Shown: positions 52,089-59,621 of the stretch, one piece after another | Numbering within the stretch: position 1 is the first letter of the stretch | How the letters are laid out: every line of letters starts with the position of its first letter | Origin: Desulfobacterales bacterium | GTDB lineage: Bacteria > Desulfobacterota > Desulfobacteria > Desulfobacterales > JARGFK01 | Length of the DNA stretch: 59,621 bases | Assembly: GCA_029211065.1 (NCBI GenBank) | Contig: JARGFK010000015.1 | Coordinates: forward strand, 1-59,621 | Direction: 5' to 3' | Translations under genes and position numbers: made by a program | The notes under the pieces: model-generated | Told to the model about the DNA's origin: nothing | Seen by the model: the letters and a program-made list of their open reading frames with translations, nothing else | The model's database searches: none

Positions 52089-53303
52089 TTGATTTTCAGC
52101 CGGCGTATGCTGGTGGCTCTAGTGATGGGGTTCGCCTGCGGGCTGCCGCTTCTCTTGACCATCACAGTCTTACAGGCATGGATGAAAGAAGAGGGGGTGG
52201 ACCTGGCCGTTATCGGCATGATGGCGTTGGTGGGGCTCCCCTATACCCTTAAATTTATTTGGGCGCCGGTATTGGATCGGTTCACATTACCTTTCTTGGG
52301 GCGGCGCAGGGGCTGGCTGTTGATTGTCCAAATCGCGCTGATTTTTTCCATCGCTGCTTTAGGGACCACCGACCCCAAAAACAGTCCGTGGCTGTTGGCC
52401 TCGGTTGCCTTTCTGGTCACTTTTTTTAGTGCGACCCAGGACATTATCGTCGATGCTTACCGTCGCGAGGACCTTTCCGATGCCGAGCTCGGACTGGGGT
52501 CTTCTCTCTATATCAACGGGTATCGCGTCGGGATGCTGCTGGCCTCCGGCGGCGGGCTGATTATGGCGGATTTTTTGCCGTTTTCTCTGGTGTATGTTAT
52601 TCTGGCCGCCTGCTTGCTGCCGGGTGTGGCGACCACCCTTTTGGCGCCGGAACCGGTCGTTTTTTCAGACCCTCCCAAAAGCATGCGGGAAGCGGTGCTG
52701 GCCCCCCTGATCGAATATTTCAACCGACCGGAAGCGTTATGGATTCTGGCGTTCATACTTTGCTACAAAATCGGTGATACCATGGCCAGCGCCATGACGA
52801 CCCCTTTTTATCTGGATATCGGTTTTTCAAAGACTGAAATCGGCGCTGTTGTTAAACTGTTCGGTTTCTGGGCGACACTCCTTGGCGCCCTGGTCGGTGG
52901 GATCATCATGCTGCGCCTTGGCATCAAACGAAGCCTTTGGGTTTTTGGTCTTCTACAGGCGCTATCCACAGCCGGCTTCGTCTTTCTGGCCCGAATGGGG
53001 CACAGCATACCGGCTTTGTCTGCGGTAATCGGTTTTGAGAATCTTAGCAGCGGCATGGGGACCGCCGCTTATGCCGCCTATATGGCCAGTATCACCAATA
53101 AAAAATTTACTGCTACTCAATACGCCCTGTTAAGCAGCCTGATGGGGATTCCGCGGGTAATGGCGTCGGCGCCGACAGGGTTAATTGCCAAGTTTTTGGG
53201 ATGGGAAATCTTTTTTGTCATTTGCACCTTAATCGCGATTCCGGGAATGCTGTTGCTTCTGAAGGTTGCTCCATGGAAGCCGACTGCCAGATTGCAGAAT
53301 TAA
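52089..53303 (+). CDS. AmpG-like major facilitator permease
   Basis: A 404-aa protein with about 12 membrane helices. The AmpG signature is visible: GFACGLPLLLTITVLQAWM, then LKFIWAPVLDRFTLP and FSATQDIIVDAYRRE. AmpG imports cell-wall muropeptides (GlcNAc-anhydroMurNAc peptides) for recycling. The start is uncertain: TTG 52089 (IFSRRMLVAL) or ATG 52107; no clear RBS is seen. Located 80 bases after rdgB on the same strand. Confidence 0.85.
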   Translation: MIFSRRMLVALVMGFACGLPLLLTITVLQAWMKEEGVDLAVIGMMALVGLPYTLKFIWAPVLDRFTLPFLGRRRGWLLIVQIALIFSIAALGTTDPKNSPWLLASVAFLVTFFSATQDIIVDAYRREDLSDAELGLGSSLYINGYRVGMLLASGGGLIMADFLPFSLVYVILAACLLPGVATTLLAPEPVVFSDPPKSMREAVLAPLIEYFNRPEALWILAFILCYKIGDTMASAMTTPFYLDIGFSKTEIGAVVKLFGFWATLLGALVGGIIMLRLGIKRSLWVFGLLQALSTAGFVFLARMGHSIPALSAVIGFENLSSGMGTAAYAAYMASITNKKFTATQYALLSSLMGIPRVMASAPTGLIAKFLGWEIFFVICTLIAIPGMLLLLKVAPWKPTARLQN

Positions 53304-53405
53304 AGCATATGTTAAGATGAGGTAATAGAAGTAAGTGCCGGCGGAATACTCCTGGAAATGGCTGGAACAACTTGGGTTAAAATGACCGCAAATGGGAATT
53401 TTACG

Positions 53406-55145
53406 ATGAATGAAGATATTCAAAATAAATCCGTCATTGTTTCCGAGGAAAACTATCTTAAAGAAAGGGAAAAACTTCTTTCCCTTCCGCCCGAGAAGAT
53501 CCGGGACTATATTCTGGATCACCCCCGGCCGGCTGAACTGGTTCAATCTTTTCCGGAAGAAGACTTTTATTTTTTGATCCATGATATCGGTCCGGAAGAT
53601 TCACTGGCGCTCTTTTCGATGGCCTCTCCGGCGCAGTGGGAATATATCATTGATTTGGAATCCTGGCAGCGGGATGGCATGGATATTTCTGCTCTGACCA
53701 AATGGTTCGGGCTGCTGCTGCAGGCCAATCCCGGCCGCCTGGTGGAATGGCTTTTAAAGGATAAACCCGAACTGTTTGAATACTATCTGTTCAAAAATAT
53801 CGAAGTGATCGTCCGGGAGCATGATCAGGACCCATCGGATTTCGGCAAAGGATTTTTCACCTTTGACGATGTCTATTATATGAGAATTATGGACGATCAA
53901 GTGGATGAAAATTCGCAAAACCAGGACGAAAAGCCGCGCGGCCATGTTCTGCCGGTATTGCTGGAGCGACTGGCCGAGTTTGATCATATTCAATTTCAAC
54001 AGATGCTCTTTAGTGCCCGCTGCGTTATTCCGGCTGAAGCAGAAGAGGAAGCTTATCGCTTGAGAAATGTTCGCCTTGGGGAAAAAGGATTTTTACCCTT
54101 TGATGAAGCCGTGGGCGTTTATCAATACTTAGATCGCGGCGTTTTGCAAAATCAGCAAGACAAGGTCATTGCCGGTGAGTCCGAACAGCGAAATAATCTG
54201 CCGATACCGCTCTATCCTTCACGGATGATAAAAGAGGAAAGTTTGTTTTCAACATCACTTCAGGTAATCGAAGGCTTTGAGCTGCTGCAGCAGATTCAGT
54301 TGGAATTTGTTGCTTTATGTAACCGGATTGTGACGGCGGATCAGGAAAAAATCCGTGACAGGGAATCGCTGAAAGATGTAGTCAAAAAAGCCTGCGGATA
54401 TCTGAGCATCGGGCTGGGGCGTCTGCATGACTTAAAGACGCTGCCTCCTGAACAACAAAAACAATCTTCCGCCGTCGACCTGACAAGGTTTCCGCTTTTG
54501 GAGATATTTCGGGTCGGCTACGGTTCGGCGCTGGAGTTGAAATGGCGGGCAGAAAAATGGCTTAAAAACAGCTGGTTTAAAAAGGCGGGACTGCCTTTGA
54601 GTTTTTGGGGTGAATCATGGCTGGGGGTTTTAGGGGGGCTTTTGGTCAAACGGCCGCTTTTTTTCGATAACTACAAAACAGGTGTGCTCTACAGAGAATT
54701 CAGTTCCAACGAGGATATTGCTCAAACCGAAAGGGCGCTGGATGCGATCGTGGCTTTTGACGAGTTGTTGTCGCTGATGACCCGAACGATCAAACCCGTT
54801 TCCGCCAACACATCATTGAACCATAAAAATCTTGTATTGACCCTCTGGGCCAGAGATTATCTGGGCCTTTCAAAAGATTTCCGGCCATTGACACGGGGTG
54901 AATTCAAAAGCCTCTTTAAAGCCTTATGGATCGATGAGAATACTCCCCGAAAAATACAACAGCCGGTAAAAACGTTTTTTATAAACTGGCTGGCGGAAGA
55001 AACCGGGTTCAGCACCGATGAAATTGCATTTCGACTCGGCGACACATTCGAAAAGCTTTTTAATGAAATTGAAAGCGAATACGGCTCTGTTTCAGAAGCG
55101 GACTTAGATCCGAAATATATTCATCTGTTTCTGCTTTCACCTTAA
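53406..55145 (+). CDS. DUF6178 protein
   Basis: A 579-aa protein starting MNEDIQNKSVIV. The DUF6178 family name is from recall. It has no signal peptide and no membrane segment; helical motifs include LPPEKIRDYILDHPRPAELV and FPEEDFYFLIHDIG near the N terminus, and RLHDLKTLPPEQQKQSS in the middle. It looks like a cytoplasmic helical protein. Function is unknown. The frame also opens at 53358, but the ATG at 53406 gives a natural start. Confidence 0.7.
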   Translation: MNEDIQNKSVIVSEENYLKEREKLLSLPPEKIRDYILDHPRPAELVQSFPEEDFYFLIHDIGPEDSLALFSMASPAQWEYIIDLESWQRDGMDISALTKWFGLLLQANPGRLVEWLLKDKPELFEYYLFKNIEVIVREHDQDPSDFGKGFFTFDDVYYMRIMDDQVDENSQNQDEKPRGHVLPVLLERLAEFDHIQFQQMLFSARCVIPAEAEEEAYRLRNVRLGEKGFLPFDEAVGVYQYLDRGVLQNQQDKVIAGESEQRNNLPIPLYPSRMIKEESLFSTSLQVIEGFELLQQIQLEFVALCNRIVTADQEKIRDRESLKDVVKKACGYLSIGLGRLHDLKTLPPEQQKQSSAVDLTRFPLLEIFRVGYGSALELKWRAEKWLKNSWFKKAGLPLSFWGESWLGVLGGLLVKRPLFFDNYKTGVLYREFSSNEDIAQTERALDAIVAFDELLSLMTRTIKPVSANTSLNHKNLVLTLWARDYLGLSKDFRPLTRGEFKSLFKALWIDENTPRKIQQPVKTFFINWLAEETGFSTDEIAFRLGDTFEKLFNEIESEYGSVSEADLDPKYIHLFLLSP

Positions 55146-55194
55146 TAGAAGGTTTTATAAAACTTAATTTAATTCTCTTTTAGGTCCAATTCCA

Positions 55195-55470
55195 CGCGGC
55201 TTGCCGCGAGTCGTCATTCCGGCGAAAGGGGCTTTGTCGTAATTGTTAAAATGGATCCTTTTTTTTCCACGTCATGCCGGACCTGGTCCGGCATCCAGAT
55301 GGACATCCCCGCGAAAATATTCTGGATTCCGGGTCAAGCCCGGAATGACGAAAATTCTTGGAACGCTGGATTTTATAATTGCGACACAGTCTCGAAAGCC
55401 GGAATCCAGAAACATAAACTGGATGCCCCCGTATCAAGTACGGGGCAGGCTTATCAAGTCCGGCATGACA
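55195..55470. repeat. Cluster of interspersed palindromic repeats
   Basis: At least four hairpins occur in 276 bases: CGCGGC/GCCGCG (55195-55208), ATGCCGGAC/GTCCGGCAT (55274-55294), ATTCCGGG/CCCGGAAT with TCAAG loop (55326-55346), and CCCCGTA/TACGGGG with TCAAG loop (55427-55445). The pattern GTCATTCCGGCGAAA / GGATTCCGGGTCAAG is the sort of dispersed palindromic unit found between genes in many Proteobacteria. No T-runs follow, so they are not simple terminators. The rest of 55146-55555 holds no gene I can support. Confidence 0.65.
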
Positions 55471-55555
55471 TTTGATACCCAGTAGCTTACTACGGGGTAG
55501 TTCATTAACCTTATAAAAATGAGAATTCTCAGTTTGGTTCAAAGAAAGATGCGTC

Positions 55556-56374
55556 GTGAATGTTACCCCCATAAAAACAGCCGATGCAATGGAACCGACA
55601 GAAGCGCTTTGTTTCGCCTTTAGGGACAATGAACTGCTTGTCAAACAGGGTGGGGGGGCAGTTGAAATTCCGCGGATCGAAGAAATCGCACCCTTACATC
55701 CAAAATCTGTGGCCCGGCGCTATGTGGGCGCATTTGATGAGCGCCCTTGCTTTTCCGTGGCGTTGTCGGATGATTTTACATTGCCGCCCGGTATGGAATT
55801 GACAGGGCTGCGGCGATTGTTTGGTCTGTTGAAAGACGAGTTGTTTGTACTTGCGGGGCGTTCTTTTCAGATGATTCAGTTTGAGCAGCGCCATCGGTTT
55901 TGCGGGCAATGCGGAGCCCCTACGGAATTTAAAAAAGACGAATATGCCAAAATCTGTCTTGATTGCAATCTTGTAAGGTATCCGGGCGTCTTTCCGGCGA
56001 TTATCGTCGCGGTGATAAAGGATGGTCAAATACTGCTGGCCCGATCCCAGCGCTTCCCGCAAGGGCGATACAGCGTTCTGGCCGGTTTTGTTGAGCCCGG
56101 AGAAACGCTGGAGGCGTGTGTCCGGCGGGAAGTCAGAGAAGAAGTCAGATTGGAAGTAAAAAATATACGGTATTTCGGCAGCCAACCCTGGCCCTTCCCG
56201 AATTCGCTCATGATCGGCTTTACCGCGGAACATGCCGGCGGGGATATCGTTATTGATAATCATGAAATAGTTGATGCAAACTGGTTCGCAGCATCATCCC
56301 TGCCGGATGTGCCCGGAAGACCGACCATTGCCCGGCAGCTGATCGACTGGTTTGTTCAAAACAATAAGGCGTGA
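55556..56374 (+). CDS. nudC: NAD+ diphosphatase (NudC, Nudix hydrolase)
   Basis: A 272-aa enzyme that cleaves NADH or the NAD cap of RNAs. Zinc-ribbon CGQCGAP / CLDCN at about 118-140, followed by the Nudix box GFVEPGETLEACVRREVREE and the NudC signature SQPWPFPNSLM. In the Nudix box the usual glycine after EE-V (REEVG) is arginine (REEVRLEV), a minor change from consensus. The start is GTG 55556. It is followed 7 bases on by an unknown gene. Confidence 0.9.
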   Translation: MNVTPIKTADAMEPTEALCFAFRDNELLVKQGGGAVEIPRIEEIAPLHPKSVARRYVGAFDERPCFSVALSDDFTLPPGMELTGLRRLFGLLKDELFVLAGRSFQMIQFEQRHRFCGQCGAPTEFKKDEYAKICLDCNLVRYPGVFPAIIVAVIKDGQILLARSQRFPQGRYSVLAGFVEPGETLEACVRREVREEVRLEVKNIRYFGSQPWPFPNSLMIGFTAEHAGGDIVIDNHEIVDANWFAASSLPDVPGRPTIARQLIDWFVQNNKA

Positions 56375-56381
56375 ATAATTT

Positions 56382-56717
56382 ATGGAACAGGACAAGTGGG
56401 GCCGGGACCCGGCGGTTCAACAAATGCGAAGGATTTTTACCGGGATGGAACAAATCCAAAAGACCCTGCTGGATCAGGTGCGGATTTCACCCTTTGATGG
56501 ACGCCTGCGATCCGTCCGGGAGACCGCCCTGAATTTGTTTGATAAAGCTGTGGCTCGCGCGGCCGGCAAGGGAATACGGCTGACCGATACCGCCATGAAG
56601 GACATATTTACAGGATGTTTGCATCAAGCGATGAGGACATCTGGAATGGCGATATCGCAGGATCTATTGCCTGATGACAGGAATGTGCGTGAACTGCTTC
56701 GCGAGGTGTCGCGATGA
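56382..56717 (+). CDS. Small protein of unknown function
   Basis: A 111-aa protein, charged, mainly helical by eye: QMRRIFTGMEQIQKTLLDQV, then RSVRETALNLFDKAVARAAG. No signal peptide, no membrane helix, no cysteine cluster except one Cys. I do not recognise it. It lies 7 bases after nudC and overlaps the next gene by 4 bases (ATGA), so the three are probably one operon. Confidence 0.6.
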   Translation: MEQDKWGRDPAVQQMRRIFTGMEQIQKTLLDQVRISPFDGRLRSVRETALNLFDKAVARAAGKGIRLTDTAMKDIFTGCLHQAMRTSGMAISQDLLPDDRNVRELLREVSR

Positions 56718-57049
56718 TCCGGTTAAGGTTGTTCGGGCGCTGCCGCATATACCACGATCCGGTGAGTCCGGTGTTGCGGGCGCCGGCACAGATCGGCTGG
56801 GAAGCATGGTTCCGTCGCATCGACCTGGTAACCCCAAGACGCTTAAAAGGAAAAGAACTGTTGATGCGGACCCGGGGCTGGTGGACGGTGGAGCCCACTG
56901 AAGTCGCCGAGATTGTGGAGGCGCACGGACGGCTGACGGTGGGGGACCAGGGTGAGCTGCAGATGGAACTGGAAGACCATGAAGCGGTCGATACCCTTGC
57001 AAAGGCTTTGTCAGAGCGGTTTGGCGACCAGGTGATGCTGGCCCCATAG
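56714..57049 (+). CDS. Second small protein of unknown function
   Basis: A 111-aa protein starting MIRLRLFGRCRIY. It is tryptophan-rich in the middle (WEAWFRRIDLV, RGWWTVEP) and ends in an acidic helix (VGDQGELQMELEDHEAVDTL). The start overlaps the previous gene (ATGA). I see no known domain. The equal length of the pair and the overlap suggest they work together, but that is a guess. Confidence 0.55.
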   Translation: MIRLRLFGRCRIYHDPVSPVLRAPAQIGWEAWFRRIDLVTPRRLKGKELLMRTRGWWTVEPTEVAEIVEAHGRLTVGDQGELQMELEDHEAVDTLAKALSERFGDQVMLAP

Positions 57050-57138
57050 ATGGATCATATTTCAAAGGTCTCCCCATTTGAAAAAGGGGGCCGGGGGGAT
57101 TTGAAAGAATATATCCTATTTTATGCAATACTCAGGGC

Positions 57139-57480
57139 TCACCGCACCGGTGAAGCCACCACCAGTATGAGAAGGTCCTTTTCCCCGTTGTTCAGCAGGC
57201 TGTGGGATGCGCCGGTGGGAATCCAGGTGGCGTCACCGGGTTTGACCTGCCGGGACTCATCATCGACCCGCATTTCTCCGGTCCCGCTCAAGACAAAGTA
57301 GATTTCTTCCATGGGATCGACATGGGCTTCAATTTCCTTTCCGGGGGCCAGATTGGCAATCGCTAAAAATCCGATTTCTTTTAACGTGCGCCCATCCAGA
57401 AACATCTGGGCAACGGCGCCGCCATGGGCGAGGTAAGTGGTATCCAGGACTTCCTTGTCATTCAAATTTCGGACGATCAT
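57139..57480 (-). CDS. Cupin-domain protein
   Basis: A 113-aa single-cupin protein. The metal-binding cupin motif 1 is NLAPGKEIEAHVDPMEEIYFV, with H and two E ligands, and motif 2 PTGASHSLLNNG, with the last His. Such proteins bind a divalent metal and act as small dioxygenases, isomerases or sensors. The substrate is unknown. It stands alone on the minus strand. Confidence 0.85.
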   Translation of the reverse strand: MIVRNLNDKEVLDTTYLAHGGAVAQMFLDGRTLKEIGFLAIANLAPGKEIEAHVDPMEEIYFVLSGTGEMRVDDESRQVKPGDATWIPTGASHSLLNNGEKDLLILVVASPVR

Positions 57481-57560
57481 GCGTTAAACTCCTTACGGTC
57501 AGTGTGATGGATCACGTCATTCATTAAGGGTACAAGCCTTGATGGACGCGAATACAATAT

Positions 57561-58331
57561 TTAAGGGGACAGTCTGTGTTTGTCCAGAAAAATATCCCAT
57601 ATCCTTTTAAAGGTGCTGGGTCGATGTCCGCCGGCAATAATAATGACCCTGTCTTCGGGGAGGCTTTCGGCCAGCAGTTTTTGGGCGTCGTAATAGCGGT
57701 CGTGATTGCCGATGCCAAGGTAAACCGGGGCTTGCCCGGCCGGATTTGCGCCATTCTGTTTTAACCAATCCCAGATCAGTCGCTGCCAGTCTGTCTCGCC
57801 GTCGTAGGGCCCCGGGTCCCAAGGCTTTAGGCCGCCGGCTTTTGAGATTTCAGCCGCAATGGAAGCGTCTCCCAAATAGGGTCCCAGCAGCAGGACGCCG
57901 TCGATATTTTCCGGATGTTTTATGAGGTAAAGAATAGCGCCCAATCCGCCCATGGAAACACCTGCCAGCCAGATTTTTTCATATCCGTTTGCCTTGGCCG
58001 GCCGGATCACATCTTCCGTCAGCCGTTTTTCCAAGGTGCGATCTTTGTAGTATCCGAAATGGGTGTTGGGGGCGATCATATCAAAAGGGATCTTTCTTTT
58101 CTGAACCGCTTCGACAAATCCTTCCGTTTCAAAGCATTTGTGCGGTTTCCAAAGACAACGCCAGGTCCCTCCCAGTCCCCGCAAAAAAATGATCAGGTGC
58201 TTGTTTCTGACCGGCTCGGCGGTATAGGTAAGCGTTTCAAGGGGCTTATGGCCGTTTCCGACACAGCCGCCAATAAAGAAAGCAATCAGAGCAGTCGCCA
58301 CCCTGAGAAAGCTATGGGTCATTTTCATCAT
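57561..58331 (-). CDS. Alpha/beta-hydrolase lipoprotein
   Basis: A 256-aa protein with a lipoprotein signal (ATALIAFFIGGC, Cys23). The hydrolase fold is shown by FLRGLGGTW (oxyanion strand and loop), the nucleophile elbow GVSMGG with its Ser, and a late IGNHDRYYD (Asp) and GGHRPSTF (His) triad. It resembles a serine esterase exported to the envelope. I thought of AcvB/VirJ-like proteins; the match is weak. Substrate unknown. Confidence 0.8.
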   Translation of the reverse strand: MMKMTHSFLRVATALIAFFIGGCVGNGHKPLETLTYTAEPVRNKHLIIFLRGLGGTWRCLWKPHKCFETEGFVEAVQKRKIPFDMIAPNTHFGYYKDRTLEKRLTEDVIRPAKANGYEKIWLAGVSMGGLGAILYLIKHPENIDGVLLLGPYLGDASIAAEISKAGGLKPWDPGPYDGETDWQRLIWDWLKQNGANPAGQAPVYLGIGNHDRYYDAQKLLAESLPEDRVIIIAGGHRPSTFKRIWDIFLDKHRLSP

Positions 58332-58449
58332 GAATTTCCATTCTCATGAAAAGATTGTTTGATCAAGGGTTGCTTTGCGCTTCCGCCAGTCCGGTTGACA
58401 ACGGATTAAAAGAAAATAAAAAGCTTTTTATCGTAATTAGTGCACAAAA

Positions 58450-59529
58450 TCAGGTTGTTAAATCGAATAGTTCGGTTGCCTGTTGGACGACTTCCAGCGG
58501 AAACATACGTAGTTCGGAAGCATCAAACCGATACTGCGGCAAATGTTCTACGAGCAGCCTCCCCACGGCTATCGCTTGTCCGTGGTCACGTTGTTTCTTG
58601 ATCGGTTCACGATCGTCTTGGCTGCCTAACCAGAATTTGTGCAGCGCGAAGGCGCGAGGGTCAGGAACGATTATTGGTGCGGGCATGCCGTCATCCCCGA
58701 TGACAATTTGCGCAAATTTCGGTGAAGAGATCAACCAATGCAAATTCCGGATTTCAACCGCTTCCAGGTCGCCGGGGCCACCGAACCGCATGGGCTCTTT
58801 TTGTACGATTTTTTTCGGCATGGGCTTGATTAGATCGACCATATATCCGTCCCGGTTCACCGCCCGAAATCCTCCGGAACGAACAGCCTCAAAAGACCTG
58901 TCAGCTTTGCGAATGATATCGAGCAGTCCGTCTGGTTTACCGGCTGAATCCATTGCCAGCGTAAGTTTGCGCCGTATATCCCATAAAATGTCCATATCTT
59001 TGGTCGACATCATGGAACTGTCGAAGAAAACACCTGCTGCGGCTTCATAGGCATACATTGCGTTAGTCCCGACGACGATTACATTGCGACCGAAGATATT
59101 GTGCTGGTCCAGCACCCTTAAAATGCCGGCTACAGTCCTGGGGACCCTTTGGATCATGGCCGCCTTACAGAATCGAGCCTGTTCCTTAAGACGATCTTGC
59201 AAGGCAGACAAACGGTTTTTGGCCTGCTGCTTGGCCAGCCGAAAATCAGCCAGGATTTTTTCCGTTTCCGGTGAACGTAGCCCCAAGCTTTTTCCATATC
59301 CAAAGCGATCATGCGATTTGAAGAGATATTCCCGGTCTTTTGCCTTTTTCCAATGCATGCCGCCTTTGTAAGATCGATCTTTTTTAAGTGCGGCTCCAAA
59401 GGCATCGTATAGCTGAATTGTATCAATAAAAATGCGTCGTTGGTTGTCGTTCATCTCACTGTAATACATGATATTTTCCATCAAAAAGCTTATGGTTGGT
59501 TGTTGAAGGAAAACCGACAACATGCTCAT
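58450..59529 (-). CDS. Nucleotidyltransferase-like protein (NTP_transf_8-type)
   Basis: A 359-aa protein (or 343 from ATG 59481). The second half carries a nucleotidyltransferase pattern: VVGTNAMYAYEAAAG and STKDMDILWD, with the DxD metal pair in DMD. The N-terminal 130 residues form a charged helical region (FRLAKQQAKNRLSALQDRLK). I assign it to the NTP_transf_8 group from memory; some related nucleotidyltransferases belong to toxin-antitoxin or defence systems, but no partner gene is seen here. From 59530 to the window end at 59621 I see no feature. Confidence 0.6.
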   Translation of the reverse strand: MSMLSVFLQQPTISFLMENIMYYSEMNDNQRRIFIDTIQLYDAFGAALKKDRSYKGGMHWKKAKDREYLFKSHDRFGYGKSLGLRSPETEKILADFRLAKQQAKNRLSALQDRLKEQARFCKAAMIQRVPRTVAGILRVLDQHNIFGRNVIVVGTNAMYAYEAAAGVFFDSSMMSTKDMDILWDIRRKLTLAMDSAGKPDGLLDIIRKADRSFEAVRSGGFRAVNRDGYMVDLIKPMPKKIVQKEPMRFGGPGDLEAVEIRNLHWLISSPKFAQIVIGDDGMPAPIIVPDPRAFALHKFWLGSQDDREPIKKQRDHGQAIAVGRLLVEHLPQYRFDASELRMFPLEVVQQATELFDLTT

Positions 59530-59621
59530 TCGGTATTTTATTTAACTGGGTATGCAGTTAACTCAACCGCCCACTATATGTAGAGGGTTACCTCCAATAA
59601 TCATTTGGCGCGACACAGGCG

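Noticed and set aside
57061-57110. CCCC/GGGG-rich sequence after the second small unknown gene as a terminator
   Set aside because: The stem is short and has no T-run; it looks like a dispersed low-complexity repeat, not a terminator.

Overview
The window looks like a chromosomal segment of a sulfate-reducer-type Desulfobacterota (Desulfobacterales-like) bacterium. This rests on gene content, not on any search: an LPS-making Gram-negative (lpxC), the carboxyspermidine route to polyamines, an NtrY/NtrX-like pair behind a DUF4390 gene, an adenosylcobalamin-dependent ribonucleotide reductase, a pilMNOPQ operon, a feo operon led by a Fur-like protein, and a DUF6178 gene. Most genes are intact and tightly packed. 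No rRNA, tRNA or CRISPR array was seen.

Layout. 1-5930 is an eroded accessory region: the start of a transposase-like gene, a DUF6079 (PglY/BrxC-like) ATPase gene cut at its Walker B strand, a truncated AlbA_2/Schlafen-like gene, an intact SPL-like radical SAM gene, a second decayed DUF6079 3' end, and a truncated Fic gene. Two of the truncations fall exactly at a similar G-rich motif. 5934-13265 holds polyamine synthesis (minus strand), glnA, small proteins, prmA and a radical SAM gene. 13492-22221 holds lpxC, DUF4390-ntrY-ntrX, rsmD, coaD and nrdJ. 22247-29015 holds a DedA-like protein, pcm, a potassium channel, 5-formyl-THF cyclo-ligase, serS-thrC and a TPR lipoprotein. 29200-35831 is the type IV pilus operon HTH-pilM-N-O-P-Q with promoter and terminator.

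36223-39462 is the most interesting stretch. A sensor kinase and a sigma-54 activator with an intact GAFTGA motif are followed by two helically phased palindromes (probable activator sites), a near-consensus -24/-12 promoter, and about 74 nt later a perfect 14-bp terminator. No ORF lies between promoter and terminator. The simplest reading is a two-component system driving its own sigma-54-dependent small RNA, whose unpaired part carries an anti-Shine-Dalgarno CCUCC tract.

39523-46073 holds a TPR protein, a PfkB kinase, and the feo cluster (Fur-FeoA fusion, FeoA, FeoB, radical SAM activase-like, SH3 protein) with a promoter overlapped by a palindrome. 46171-59529 holds fmdB, recN, a porin whose reading frame is broken at a CTT TGA site just after the signal peptide, a second TrkA-N potassium channel, rdgB, an AmpG-like permease, DUF6178, an interspersed-repeat cluster, nudC, two small unknown genes, a cupin, an alpha/beta-hydrolase lipoprotein and a nucleotidyltransferase-like gene. 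All family assignments come from reading motifs and recalled family features; no database was consulted.
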